A stretch of 64,000 nucleotides of DNA from Pseudodesulfovibrio senegalensis. GTDB lineage: Bacteria; Desulfobacterota; Desulfovibrionia; Desulfovibrionales; Desulfovibrionaceae. The position numbers and the translations under genes are program-made. Position 1 is the first letter of the stretch. Each line of letters opens with the position of its first letter. A model generated the notes under the pieces. The model was given only the letters and a program-made list of their open reading frames with translations, did not search any database and was not told the origin of the DNA. The DNA is taken from the NCBI RefSeq assembly GCF_008830225.1, contig NZ_WAIE01000003.1, forward strand, positions 248,001 to 312,000, written 5' to 3'. Of the stretch, positions 50,553 through 58,757 are shown in pieces.

Positions 50553-52986
50553 GGCTTGTCTCGCTTGTTGCTGTTGGGTTCATGGAGGCGACATGATCAA
50601 TTGCAGCGCGCACTTCCTGCGCGAGAAGAGGCATTGCCCTCCGGGCCTCGGCCGTGTCGCTGTTGCTGCATAGAAATTCCATTTGTTCTGCAAGGGCTCC
50701 CGCTCGCATGGCGCCGATGGTTCGGGAATTCCCCTTGATGCTGTGTGCGGCGTGCTGGCCCTTTTCCATGTCATTGCTCTGGACTGCCTTTTCCAGTTGC
50801 GCCAGTTCGGGGGGCGTGTCGCGCAGGAATATTCGTTCCATGCTTTCCAGCAGGTCTTCCCTGTCGTTCATGCGTTCCAGGGCGGTTTTCCTGTCAAAGG
50901 GAGGCGTTGCTTCCTGCGCGGATTTCGTGGTTTCGTCCCGTTGTTGTTGCGTCGGGGGCTGCATGGTGTCTGGCCGCGACACTGTGCGGGCAATGGTGTC
51001 GGAAAGGGCCTGAATGCGAATGGGCTTGGACAGGTAATCGTTCATGCCCACGCTCAGGAAACGCTCCCGGTCGCCTTTGAGGGCGTGGGCAGTGAGTGCG
51101 ATGATGGGGATGTCCGGTGCCAGTACCCCGGAATTCCTGTCCCGGATGATGCGGGTGGCCGTGATTCCGTCCATTATCGGCATCTGCACGTCCATGAGCA
51201 CCACATCGAATCGTCCGGCCTTGAGCAGTTCCACGGCCTCGTATCCGTTTTCCACCTGAGTGACGTCATGCCCCTGTTCGCGCAGTACGGTTGCGGCCAG
51301 CTTGCGGTTCAATGCGTTGTCGTCGGCCAGCAATACGCTGAGGTGCGGCACTTCCTGCACCGGGTGTTCCCGGGTCGTGACGGTCCGCACCAGTTCCTCG
51401 GTGCGGCTTGTACGCAGGCGCACCGTGAAGGTGAACGTGCTGCCCCTGCCCTCGGTGCTGGTAACGGCGATGGTGCCGTGCATGAGCTGGACAAGTTGTT
51501 TGGAAATGGCCAGCCCGAGGCCGGAGCCGCCGAACCTGCGGGTAATGGATGCGTCGGCCTGCGTGAAGTCGTTGAAGATTTCCTTTTGCTGTTTCTTGGG
51601 GATGCCCACACCCGTGTCCCGAACCGAAAAGCGCAGCAGCACGGAGTCGTCTTCTGCTGTCTGGGCCATGGGTTCGCGGCGAACGCTCAGGGTCACGCTG
51701 CCGCGGGTGGTGAATTTGACGGCGTTGCCCATGAGGTTGATGAGAATCTGCCGCAGGCGCTGGGGATCGCCCAACAGTACGTCCGGAACATCTGCGCCGA
51801 TGTCGTCGGTGATTTCCAGGTCCTTGTCTTCGGCCTGCACGCGGTGGATGCGCATGACCGAGGCGATGATTTCCGACAGGCGGAACGGCTCGATTTCCAG
51901 CTCCATTTTGCCTGCCTCTATCTTGGAAAAATCGAGGATGTCGTTGATGAGGGTCAGCAGGGAATCGCCCGCCTCGACCACATGGTTGAGGTATACGGTC
52001 TTTTGGCTGGGTTCGTCGGTGCGCAATGCCAGTTCGGCCATGCCGAGAATGGCGTTGAGGGGCGTGCGTATTTCATGGCTCATGTTGGCCAGGAACGCGG
52101 ACTTGGCCCTTGCCGCACTGTCGGCCCTGCGTTTGGCTTCGATCAGGTGCAGGCTCTTGTCGGTGAGAATGCGGTTGAGGCCCTGCAGTTCCTGCGTGCG
52201 TTCGCGAACCCGCTGTTCCAACTCCGCGTGGGCTTGGCGGAGCTTGTTTTCTGCGTTTTTGCGCTCGGATATGTCGATGCCCAGCACCATGACCATGCGT
52301 TCGCCGGAGCTGTCGGTCATGGGGTTGAATTGCAGGTGGAAGGTGCGGGAATCAGCCAGGGTCCATTCCTGTTCCACTGTGCTGTCGGAGCGCATGGCCC
52401 TTTCCGGGGGGCATGCGGGGCAGAGTGTTGCGGAGCACTGCAGCAGCTGCCTGCAGCTTTTCCCTTTGGGGCTGCCGAATATCTTGCGGAAGTACCGGTT
52501 GGCGTAGCGGATGGTGTGGTCCGGGTAGATGTGGAACACCAGCCCGGGCAGTGTTTCCATGAAGAATATCTGGCGTTGCTGCTCCCGGCGCAGGTTTTCG
52601 CCGGTGCGCCGAAGGTCGGTGACGTCCCGGGATATGACCGCCACTTGAGTCATGTCGTCATTTTCGTTGAAGATGCCGGTGAAGGTGTGGATGTATGTCC
52701 GGCCGTTGATATCTTCCTCGATGCGGGAGATTCCGTTCGTGCGCAGCGTCTCGCGCAGCCGGTCCCGGCGGGCAATGAACAGGTCGCGTGCAATGAAATC
52801 CGTGAGCAGCCGTCCAAGGGTTTCTTCCGGGCTGCCGGATTCGAGCATGGAGCAGGCAGCCTGGTTTGCGGCCAGAATGTGGTCGGTCCGGGACAGGATC
52901 ATGGCCGGATTGTCGCTGGCCTCAAGCAAGCCGAGGGCAACGGCATTCGTGATGATTTCTGGTGGTTGGCGTTTGCTCGCTTTCAT
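50527..52986 (-). CDS. cytoplasmic hybrid histidine kinase (PAS-PAS-HisKA-HATPase-REC-HPt)
   Basis: The 819-residue protein has two PAS domains (MILSRTDHILAANQAACSML and VFHIYPDHTIRYANRYFRKIFG). The second holds a Cys-rich insert (CRQLLQCSATLCPACPPERAM) that could bind metal or haem. A coiled coil follows, then HisKA (phospho-His in NMSHEIRTPLNAILGMAEL), HATPase (INLMGNAVKFT, DTGVGIP, GSGLGLAISKQLV), a receiver (LLADDNALNRKLA, Asp in DVVLMDVQMPIMDG, Lys in DYLSKPI) and an HPt domain with phosphorylatable His in AAHSIKGNSRTIGA. No membrane segment is seen. It overlaps the CheY-like gene downstream, which completes a phosphorelay. Confidence 0.92.
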   Translation of the reverse strand: MKASKRQPPEIITNAVALGLLEASDNPAMILSRTDHILAANQAACSMLESGSPEETLGRLLTDFIARDLFIARRDRLRETLRTNGISRIEEDINGRTYIHTFTGIFNENDDMTQVAVISRDVTDLRRTGENLRREQQRQIFFMETLPGLVFHIYPDHTIRYANRYFRKIFGSPKGKSCRQLLQCSATLCPACPPERAMRSDSTVEQEWTLADSRTFHLQFNPMTDSSGERMVMVLGIDISERKNAENKLRQAHAELEQRVRERTQELQGLNRILTDKSLHLIEAKRRADSAARAKSAFLANMSHEIRTPLNAILGMAELALRTDEPSQKTVYLNHVVEAGDSLLTLINDILDFSKIEAGKMELEIEPFRLSEIIASVMRIHRVQAEDKDLEITDDIGADVPDVLLGDPQRLRQILINLMGNAVKFTTRGSVTLSVRREPMAQTAEDDSVLLRFSVRDTGVGIPKKQQKEIFNDFTQADASITRRFGGSGLGLAISKQLVQLMHGTIAVTSTEGRGSTFTFTVRLRTSRTEELVRTVTTREHPVQEVPHLSVLLADDNALNRKLAATVLREQGHDVTQVENGYEAVELLKAGRFDVVLMDVQMPIMDGITATRIIRDRNSGVLAPDIPIIALTAHALKGDRERFLSVGMNDYLSKPIRIQALSDTIARTVSRPDTMQPPTQQQRDETTKSAQEATPPFDRKTALERMNDREDLLESMERIFLRDTPPELAQLEKAVQSNDMEKGQHAAHSIKGNSRTIGAMRAGALAEQMEFLCSNSDTAEARRAMPLLAQEVRAAIDHVASMNPTATSETSHEQNDPHR

Positions 52987-53102
52987 GACTGTGCCGGGCT
53001 AGAAATATATGATCATGGCTGCACTGTTGCATAGCTCTGGTAAAAAGGCGATTATTTCCGGGCAGCCACGGGGAAAACTCCGGGGAAATGCGAGGAGGAT
53101 GC

Positions 53103-53972
53103 ATGGATTTGCAGGGGACCGTGATACGACCGCCCAGCGAGGCCGGGAGCGTGCTGCTTCAGGTCACTCTGGGGTGTACGCACGGAAAATGCGCTTTTTG
53201 CGGAGCCTATCTGGACAAGCCGCGGTTTGGTGTGAAGGATCGCGACCAAGTGCTGGCCGATCTGGAATGGGCGGCGCGGCACAGGCCGGATGCGCGGCGG
53301 GTATTCTTGTGCGACGGCGATGCCATGAGCCTGCCTCTGGCCCGGCTGGAAGAGATTCTGGCCGCGGTGAAACAACGGCTGCCGAGGGTGACGCGGGTCG
53401 CGGCCTACGGCAACGCGCGCGGACTGCGCCACAAGAGCGCGCAAGAGTTGCAGCGGTTGCGTGAACGGGGACTGGGCATGGTCTACATGGGACTGGAGTC
53501 CGGGGACGAAACCACGCTGGCACGCATGAACAAGGGCAGCACGGCCGCGAGCATCGTGGAGCAGGGCAGGCGCGTCATGGATAGCGGCATGAAGCTGAAC
53601 GTGACCGTGATCAACGGTCTTGGCGGGGTGGAGCGTTCCATGGTTCACGCCCGGGAAACGGGCCGTGCCCTTTCCGAATTGGATCCGCATCAGGCCGCGG
53701 CCCTGAGCTTGATGCTTGTACCGGGGACCTCGTTGCACCGCGACAGCGAGCAGGGCCTTTTCACGGTTCCCGATGCCATGGGCATGCTCGCGGAGTTGCG
53801 GGAGATGATCGCCTGTTTGCATATGAAAGGGCTTTTTCTGGCCAACCACGCTTCAAACTATGTGCCTGTTCGTGCGCGCATGCCGCGCGACAAGGACGCG
53901 GTGCTGCTTGCGCTGGACAATGTGCTCGCGGGGGGCGGCGGCGTGCGCGACGAATCACTGCGCCGCCTGTAG
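53103..53972 (+). CDS. radical SAM protein
   Basis: The 289-residue enzyme has the [4Fe-4S] site LGCTHGKCAFCGAY (C-x4-C-x2-C, a spacing seen in a COG1032-like group of radical SAM proteins) and a partial TIM barrel with RRVFLCDGDAMSLPLARLEEIL, RVAAYGNARGL and GMVYMGLESGDETTLARMNKG, the last matching the SAM-contact beta strand. C-terminal strands VTVINGLGG and SLMLVPGTSLH follow. No auxiliary cluster is obvious. The ATG at 53103 follows GAGGAGGATGC. The reaction is not known. It is convergent with the EAL-HDOD gene, with 6 bases between stops. Confidence 0.88.
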   Translation: MDLQGTVIRPPSEAGSVLLQVTLGCTHGKCAFCGAYLDKPRFGVKDRDQVLADLEWAARHRPDARRVFLCDGDAMSLPLARLEEILAAVKQRLPRVTRVAAYGNARGLRHKSAQELQRLRERGLGMVYMGLESGDETTLARMNKGSTAASIVEQGRRVMDSGMKLNVTVINGLGGVERSMVHARETGRALSELDPHQAAALSLMLVPGTSLHRDSEQGLFTVPDAMGMLAELREMIACLHMKGLFLANHASNYVPVRARMPRDKDAVLLALDNVLAGGGGVRDESLRRL

Positions 53973-53978
53973 GAAATA

Positions 53979-55241
53979 CTATTGGGGAGTGTCTGTCTTT
54001 TCGTTGTCCGAACCAAAGAAGGAATCGGCCCAGGAAAAGGCGTGCTGGTAGCTGACCGCGATGGTGCCGGGCAGCAGGTTCAGGGCCCGGGCAAGGGTGC
54101 CGACTTCGTCCCACCGGGAAGCCTCGATGGAGTGGGCCAGCCGGAGCCACGGGGAAAACTCGTTTTCCGTGCCGCACAGGGCGCGTTTGATGACGTCGTC
54201 GATGGGCAGGTGCTTGACCAGATCCTTCATCTCCATGTCGAACATGGCGTCCAGCAGGGAAAAGAGTCCGAGCATGAACAGCTTGTCGGAAATCTCCTCA
54301 AACCCGCCGCCAAGGGCCGCGGTTTCAAAAAGCTTGGCCCGGTGCGCGGAAAGGTAGGTCAGTTCGCGGGATTTTTCCGAGGGGCTCATATCCGTGAGGA
54401 TGACCACGCGCAACCAGTTGCGGATGGGTTTCCACCCGGCCAGCACCACTGCCTGGCGAATGGAGGTGATGGTGGTGGCAAACCCGAAGTTCGGTGAATT
54501 CAGGAATGCCAGCAAGCGGTAGCTGATGGATACGTCTGCCTCAACGGCTTCGGCCAGCGCGTCGAAATCCGGCTCGTCGCGTTCAATGATCTCAAAGAGC
54601 TTGAGCCGCGTGATTTCATTGGATGAAATTTTTCGTCCGGAATCAACCTCGGGCTTGCAGTAGTAGAAGCCATGGAAAAGCGTGAATCCGTGCTTTTTGG
54701 CGCGGCGTTTTTCTTCAAGGGTTTCGACCCTCTTGGCCATGAGTTTGGCCTTGCTGTTCCTTGTCGTTGTTTGCACGAGGTCGCGCAGTTCAAAGTCGTC
54801 CTTGTTGTGCACGTCCACGATGAACACGTCTGCCAGGGCCCAGAGTTCTTCCTGGCCGGGCGTCCCCTCGAAATTGTTGATGGCCAGCAGGTAGCCTTCT
54901 TCACGCAGTTCTTCAAGGGCTGTGAGGAGTCTCGGAACTGCGGGTTCGCGCTCTTCAATGATCACGATGCCGCATTCGGAGCCAAGGGCGCGATGGTAGC
55001 CGCTTTTCACGGCATCGGCTGGGAAATGGACCATGGTGCGGGCGGCTTGTTCGGTGCCGATGTTACACAGGGACATGTCGGCCAGCACACGCATGGTGGC
55101 CTCGGCGTCGTCGGTGAACGTGGCCGACGTTGCATGCATGCTGTCACGAAATAGCAACATGTATGCCCATGTCTTGCCGTTTTCATCAAACACGGGCTGT
55201 CTGGCGATGAAAACGTTTTCGTACGTCTTGTCCTGTGTCAT
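53979..55241 (-). CDS. degenerate EAL plus HDOD domain protein (YuxH-like)
   Basis: The 420-residue protein has an EAL-like domain that has lost the signature Glu: ARQPVFDENGKTWAYMLLFRD has Met where xExxxR expects Glu, and later metal positions are also changed; LFHGFYYCKP is the terminal strand. A HDOD domain (about 210-400) follows: ITRLKLFEIIERDEPDFDALAEAVEADVSISYRLLAFLNSPNFG and LRVVILTDMSPSEKS. It therefore probably binds rather than cleaves c-di-GMP, acting as a signalling adaptor. Similar proteins are common in Desulfovibrio. The ATG at 55241 follows GGGAGACG. Confidence 0.88.
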   Translation of the reverse strand: MTQDKTYENVFIARQPVFDENGKTWAYMLLFRDSMHATSATFTDDAEATMRVLADMSLCNIGTEQAARTMVHFPADAVKSGYHRALGSECGIVIIEEREPAVPRLLTALEELREEGYLLAINNFEGTPGQEELWALADVFIVDVHNKDDFELRDLVQTTTRNSKAKLMAKRVETLEEKRRAKKHGFTLFHGFYYCKPEVDSGRKISSNEITRLKLFEIIERDEPDFDALAEAVEADVSISYRLLAFLNSPNFGFATTITSIRQAVVLAGWKPIRNWLRVVILTDMSPSEKSRELTYLSAHRAKLFETAALGGGFEEISDKLFMLGLFSLLDAMFDMEMKDLVKHLPIDDVIKRALCGTENEFSPWLRLAHSIEASRWDEVGTLARALNLLPGTIAVSYQHAFSWADSFFGSDNEKTDTPQ

Positions 55242-55447
55242 GAGCGTCTCCCTTCATGCTCTAGTAATCGTTTCCGATACTGCCCCACAACGAGACGGTC
55301 GTCAATTAAACGAGTGCTTAAAAAGGTTTTTTTGCAAAGCCATACGGATGCGCTTGTGCTTTTCTTTGACCTTTGCAGACCCTGTGCTGTATGCATGGGC
55401 GAAGGTGACCACCCGGTCACTAATCACAACGATGCAGGAGGGCTGAC

Positions 55448-56254
55448 ATGAACACGGGTAAAGCCATACGCCTTGAACGAATTATGAACAGGAACACGGG
55501 CAGGACGGTGATCGTGCCCATGGACCACGGGGTCACCGTGGGGCCTATTGCGGGCATCCACGCCATTCGCAGCGCCGTGACGAAGATCGCCGAAGGCGGT
55601 GCGGACGCAGGCCTGGTGCACAAGGGCATTGCCCGGTTGGGGCATCGCGGCACCGGCCGGGATCTCGGACTCATCGTGCATCTTTCCGCAGGCACGGGCC
55701 TGAGCCCCAACCCCAACGCCAAGGTGCTGGTGGGAACGGTGGAGGAGGCCCTGAAGCTGGGAGCGGACGGGGTCAGCGTGCACGTGAATATCGGCGACGA
55801 GACCGAGCCGAGCATGTTGGCGGATTTCGGCCGCATTGCGGCTTCGGCAGCGGATTGGGGCATGCCCCTGCTGGCCATGGTTTATGCGCGCGGCCCGCAG
55901 ATAGCCAGTGAATATGACCCGGAAGTGGTGGCCCACTGTGCACGGGTTGGCGCGGAACTGGGCGCGGACATCATCAAGGTCCATTATACCGGCGATCCCG
56001 AGAGCTTCGGCCATGTGGTGCAGGCGACCGGGGGCGTTCCCGTTGTGGTGGCAGGCGGCGAACGCGTGGACAGCGTGCGCGATTTTCTGGTCATGGTCCG
56101 CAATGCGCTGGATGCCGGCGGCGCAGGCCTTTCCGTGGGCAGAAACGTTTTTCAGCATCCGGACCCGCGCTCCCTGTGCAAGGTGTTGCGGCGGTTGGTT
56201 CATGACGACATGGATGTGGATCAGGCCGTGGAAGGCTTTCCCGGCATCATTTAG
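55448..56254 (+). CDS. DhnA-family aldolase, probable 2-amino-3,7-dideoxy-D-threo-hept-6-ulosonate synthase
   Basis: The 268-residue TIM-barrel class I aldolase is of the DhnA/FbaB family. It has [13 protein letters not shown] (substrate Asp-His), [35 protein letters not shown], the Schiff-base Lys in [24 protein letters not shown] and [11 protein letters not shown]. This form makes the precursor of 3-dehydroquinate from L-aspartate semialdehyde in methanogens (MJ0400 type) and in Desulfovibrio, replacing DAHP synthase. The partner 3-dehydroquinate synthase II gene is not in the window. GGAGGGCTGAC precedes the ATG. A fructose-bisphosphate aldolase role is the main alternative. Confidence 0.88.
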   Translation: MNTGKAIRLERIMNRNTGRTVIVPMDHGVTVGPIAGIHAIRSAVTKIAEGGADAGLVHKGIARLGHRGTGRDLGLIVHLSAGTGLSPNPNAKVLVGTVEEALKLGADGVSVHVNIGDETEPSMLADFGRIAASAADWGMPLLAMVYARGPQIASEYDPEVVAHCARVGAELGADIIKVHYTGDPESFGHVVQATGGVPVVVAGGERVDSVRDFLVMVRNALDAGGAGLSVGRNVFQHPDPRSLCKVLRRLVHDDMDVDQAVEGFPGII

Positions 56255-56716
56255 CCCCTGCATCGCCGTTCGGCTTTCCGGTTCTGCCCGCATTGCGGTC
56301 GGACGGGTCTCTGGGCCTGTCCGACCCTGTTGCGTGTGAATCCGTTTTTTTCTTGTCGCGCATGTCCACCGCCGAGGAAACAACCATCCCCCTGCGCCGC
56401 AGTTCTTTTGCCGAGGGGAATCCCTGTACCTTCCTTATTCGAATGCATGGCAATATGTGTGCGTTTTTCATGAATGGTGTGCGTGTGATTTTGTTTTGTA
56501 ACCAGATGCACAATAGTCTCATGCTATATTGAATGTCCAGTATTATATCGTAAATTTAACTGCAAATTCAACGGTTTGAGTTTTCAGACCGCCCTCAATA
56601 ACATTATATATTTTTGTTTTTTGCGAGTAATGCATGCGCATGCGGTTTTGATTTGGGCTGTTGCATGAAAAAAGGCGGCCAAAGCCGCCTTTTTTCATGT
56701 GTCTGTCCGCGATGGG
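56255..56716. other. intergenic region with AT-rich stretch
   Basis: About 460 bases. It holds a weak terminator-like hairpin (GGTCGGAC / GTCCGACC, 56297-56326, with a T-run 18 bases later) after the aldolase gene, an AT-rich segment at about 56430-56640, and the terminator of the DUF6941 gene. Short open frames on both strands have no ribosome site or family match. I see no tRNA or riboswitch-like structure. Confidence 0.55.
56666..56697. terminator. bidirectional terminator
   Basis: A perfect inverted repeat TGAAAAAAGGCGGC / GCCGCCTTTTTTCA with loop CAAA and A/T runs on both sides. It lies just after the DUF6941 gene on the minus strand. Confidence 0.92.
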
Positions 56717-57127
56717 TCAGGAGGTCGCTTTTTTCTGGGCGGATTCCTTGAAGATGAAGATGGGCAGTTCCTGTACGCTTTCCCATTCGGAATCCGTGCG
56801 GATGGAAATGACCAGCATGTGCCGTCCCTCGGCAGCCACGGGAATGCCCGGCAGCTGGAAGTTGAGCTTGTGCAGCATGGTCCCTGTGTCCTTGACGTCC
56901 TGTACGCCCAGCGTTTCCATTTTGCCGCTGGGGGCCAGCAGCTGCAGGGCCACGGAAAACGTGTCGTTCTTTTCCATTTCCCACATGGTGCCCACGTACA
57001 GGGGCGGCAGGGTCACGGGCAATTCGGGCACCACGGCGTGTTCGATGGTGCGGATGAATGAAGTGGCTCCGGTTTCCCTGTCCACGATAATGTCGTTGCA
57101 GACCATGGCGTAGAGCAGTCTTGGCAT
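56717..57127 (-). CDS. DUF6941 family protein
   Basis: The 136-residue protein is beta-rich and cytoplasmic: MPRLLYAMVCNDIIVDRETGATSFIRTIEHAVVPELP, GTMWEMEKNDTFSVALQLLAPSG and ISIRTDSEWESVQELPIFIFKES. This is the DUF6941 pattern (small proteins of unknown function, often near regulatory or phage-related genes). The ATG at 57127 has AGGAGA upstream. It lies 22 bases downstream of the repressor-like gene and may be cotranscribed with it. Confidence 0.7.
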   Translation of the reverse strand: MPRLLYAMVCNDIIVDRETGATSFIRTIEHAVVPELPVTLPPLYVGTMWEMEKNDTFSVALQLLAPSGKMETLGVQDVKDTGTMLHKLNFQLPGIPVAAEGRHMLVISIRTDSEWESVQELPIFIFKESAQKKATS

Positions 57128-57149
57128 GGCTTCTCCTGTGAAATTTTGG

Positions 57150-57896
57150 TTATTTGCGGCTCATGTCGCTCCAGGCCCAGACGACGTTGCCGCCGATGGC
57201 CCGGGTGATGTCGCCTTCGTAATCCCGCTCCAGTCGATAGGTCATGGGCGGGAAGTCCCTGCTGTTGTCCGAATAGAAGATAAGCTCCACATCGTCTTCG
57301 AGCCGCTTGGTGTTGACCCGCTTGACCATGGCGCCGCCTTCGGCTCCGGGTTCGCAGACCAGCATGATTTTGCCGGGCGGGGCCGGGTCGCGGTCGTCGC
57401 GGTCCACCAGCACGATGTCGCCGGGGTGCAGGGTCGGGACCATGGACATTTCGCCCTTGCCCACCTGCACGGCCACGAGGTTGGAGCGGTGGCGCACGGA
57501 CTCGTGGTGCCGCCAGACAAGAACCCAGCTCTCAATGGCGTCTTCGGGTATCAGACCCGGCCCGGCGGCCACGGGTGAGGCCGCAAGGGGCACCGCCAGA
57601 TAGTCCTCGGGCAAGGGGTCTCCCACGTCCTTGGGAGAAGAAACCTTTTGCGGCGCAACAAAGCAGACGTCCATGGAGGCGTCCGAGGGTTCGTCCGGAA
57701 AGGATATTTCCGCGCCCAACCCGTCCAGGATGCGCCCGAGCGAATCCGCGTTCAGCCCCCGTTCCTGCTTGAGAAAACGGTTCAGCTGGGAAGGGTCCAC
57801 CTGCAGTTCGTCCGCCATGCGTTTGTTGTTGGCAAAGGCTTTGCCCTTGCCGATGCGGTTGAGCAGGGCGGTACGCACGTCGTCGGTAAAGCCCAT
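57150..57896 (-). CDS. phage-repressor-like regulator (HTH plus S24/LexA-type domain)
   Basis: The 248-residue protein has an N-terminal helix-turn-helix (MGFTDDVRTALLNRIGKGKAFANNKRMADELQVDPSQLNRFLKQERG), then an S24 signal-peptidase-like domain with VGKGEMSMVPTLHPGDIVLVDRDD (Ser in the EMSMVP motif) and IMLVCEPGAEGGAMVKRVNTKR (the Lys of the Ser/Lys dyad). This is the layout of CI-like and LexA-like repressors that cleave themselves on RecA activation. GGAGGTGAC before the ATG at 57896 is nearly perfect. The divergent promoter region holds palindromes that could be its operators. Confidence 0.85.
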   Translation of the reverse strand: MGFTDDVRTALLNRIGKGKAFANNKRMADELQVDPSQLNRFLKQERGLNADSLGRILDGLGAEISFPDEPSDASMDVCFVAPQKVSSPKDVGDPLPEDYLAVPLAASPVAAGPGLIPEDAIESWVLVWRHHESVRHRSNLVAVQVGKGEMSMVPTLHPGDIVLVDRDDRDPAPPGKIMLVCEPGAEGGAMVKRVNTKRLEDDVELIFYSDNSRDFPPMTYRLERDYEGDITRAIGGNVVWAWSDMSRK

Positions 57897-57954
57897 GTCA
57901 CCTCCTTGGCAGCTCTTTTCTTGCATAAATCACATATTTTGGCAAATGTCTAAA

Positions 57955-57964
57955 GCCGTACGGC
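57955..57964. promoter_or_regulatory. perfect 10-bp palindrome upstream of the repressor gene
   Basis: GCCGTACGGC lies between direct repeats GGCAAATGT (57941) and GGCAAAATGT (57962). It is a second possible operator, placed toward the repressor's own promoter. Confidence 0.4.
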
Positions 57965-57972
57965 AAAATGTG

Positions 57973-58001
57973 TTGACTTTATATAGTCAGACGACTAATA
58001 T
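57973..58001 (+). promoter_or_regulatory. strong sigma-70 promoter with palindrome in the spacer
   Basis: TTGACT (57973-57978) and TAATAT (57996-58001) are exactly 17 bases apart. The spacer contains TAGTC-AGAC-GACTA (57984-57997), a perfect 5-bp dyad overlapping the -10 edge, ideally placed for repressor binding. It drives the DUF5675 gene 41 bases on. Confidence 0.7.
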
Positions 58002-58041
58002 TTGTTTCTGCAATGAGGGCGACAATCAGTGGAGGCGTTGT

Positions 58042-58446
58042 ATGGAGTCAATCGTGGAAATAACGCGCCTTGAGGAGGGCGAAGCCGGGACCATGGGTGC
58101 CCTGCGCGTGAACAAGCGGCTGGAGTGCCTGACGCTGGAGCCGCAGGACAGGTGTAACCGGCAGGGGGCTTCCTGCATCCCGGCGCAGCAGTATCGCTGC
58201 GAGCGGGTGCGCTCGCCCCGGTTCGGGGAGACGTTTGCGGTGTCCGGGGTGCCCGGGCGGGACCATATCCTGTTTCATCCGGGCAATCTGGCCGAAGACA
58301 CGCAGGGGTGCATTCTGTTGGGCACCCGGTTCGGCGCCGTGCGCGGACAGCGCGGAGTGCTGGATTCGGGCACCGCGTTCGAGCGTTTCATGACCCTGCT
58401 GCGCGGGCAGGAAACCTTTCACCTGACCATAGCCGAGCATTACTAG
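58042..58446 (+). CDS. DUF5675 family protein
   Basis: The 134-residue protein begins MESIVEITRLEEGEAGTMGALRVNKRLECLTLEPQDRCNRQGASCIPAQQYRC and continues GRDHILFHPGNLAEDTQGCILLGTRFG. This is the DUF5675 pattern, seen in phage and mobile regions; the conserved DHILFHPGN...TQGCILLG segment resembles the His/Cys core of L,D-transpeptidase-like folds. GGAGGCG precedes the ATG. It sits behind a strong promoter opposite the repressor gene, so it is probably under its control. Confidence 0.75.
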   Translation: MESIVEITRLEEGEAGTMGALRVNKRLECLTLEPQDRCNRQGASCIPAQQYRCERVRSPRFGETFAVSGVPGRDHILFHPGNLAEDTQGCILLGTRFGAVRGQRGVLDSGTAFERFMTLLRGQETFHLTIAEHY

Positions 58447-58538
58447 CGTTTCGACCACTCATACGGATACATGGAAGCCGGGGCGCGGATGGCGATGTGG
58501 GGGGGGGCGGTCCGGGCCGAAGGCGAGCAGGAGGAATC

Positions 58539-58757
58539 ATGCATCAGGAGATATGTCTCAAGGGAGCCAAGGATATCTGTTACGCGGTGGGAGAGAATCC
58601 CAAGGAGATAACGACATTGGTGCGGGAGCACGGACTGCCGGCATGGAAACGGGCCAACCGTGGACGCTGGCGCGCCCTGCCCGAGGATCTGCGCATGTGG
58701 ATGCGCCAGCAGCGGGACAGGAACATCGGACGGCATTTGTACGGCGAGATCAGCTGA
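58539..58757 (+). CDS. 72-residue helix-turn-helix-like protein
   Basis: The small protein (MHQEICLKGAKDICYAVGENPKEITTLVREHGLPAWKRANRGRWRALPEDLRMWMRQQRDRN) has the pattern of a MerR/excisionase-like winged helix: a helix, the turn GENPKEITTLVREHGLPAWK, a wing (RGRWRAL) and a C-terminal helix. AGGAGGAATC precedes the ATG. It follows DUF5675 by 92 bases. The end overlaps the stop region of the facing lipoprotein gene by 8 bases. Role unknown; small DNA-binding protein is inferred. Confidence 0.65.
   Translation: MHQEICLKGAKDICYAVGENPKEITTLVREHGLPAWKRANRGRWRALPEDLRMWMRQQRDRNIGRHLYGEIS

Noticed and set aside
56247-56522. 91-codon minus-strand frame after the aldolase gene
   Set aside because: No ribosome site, overlaps a terminator-like hairpin and has no recognisable pattern.
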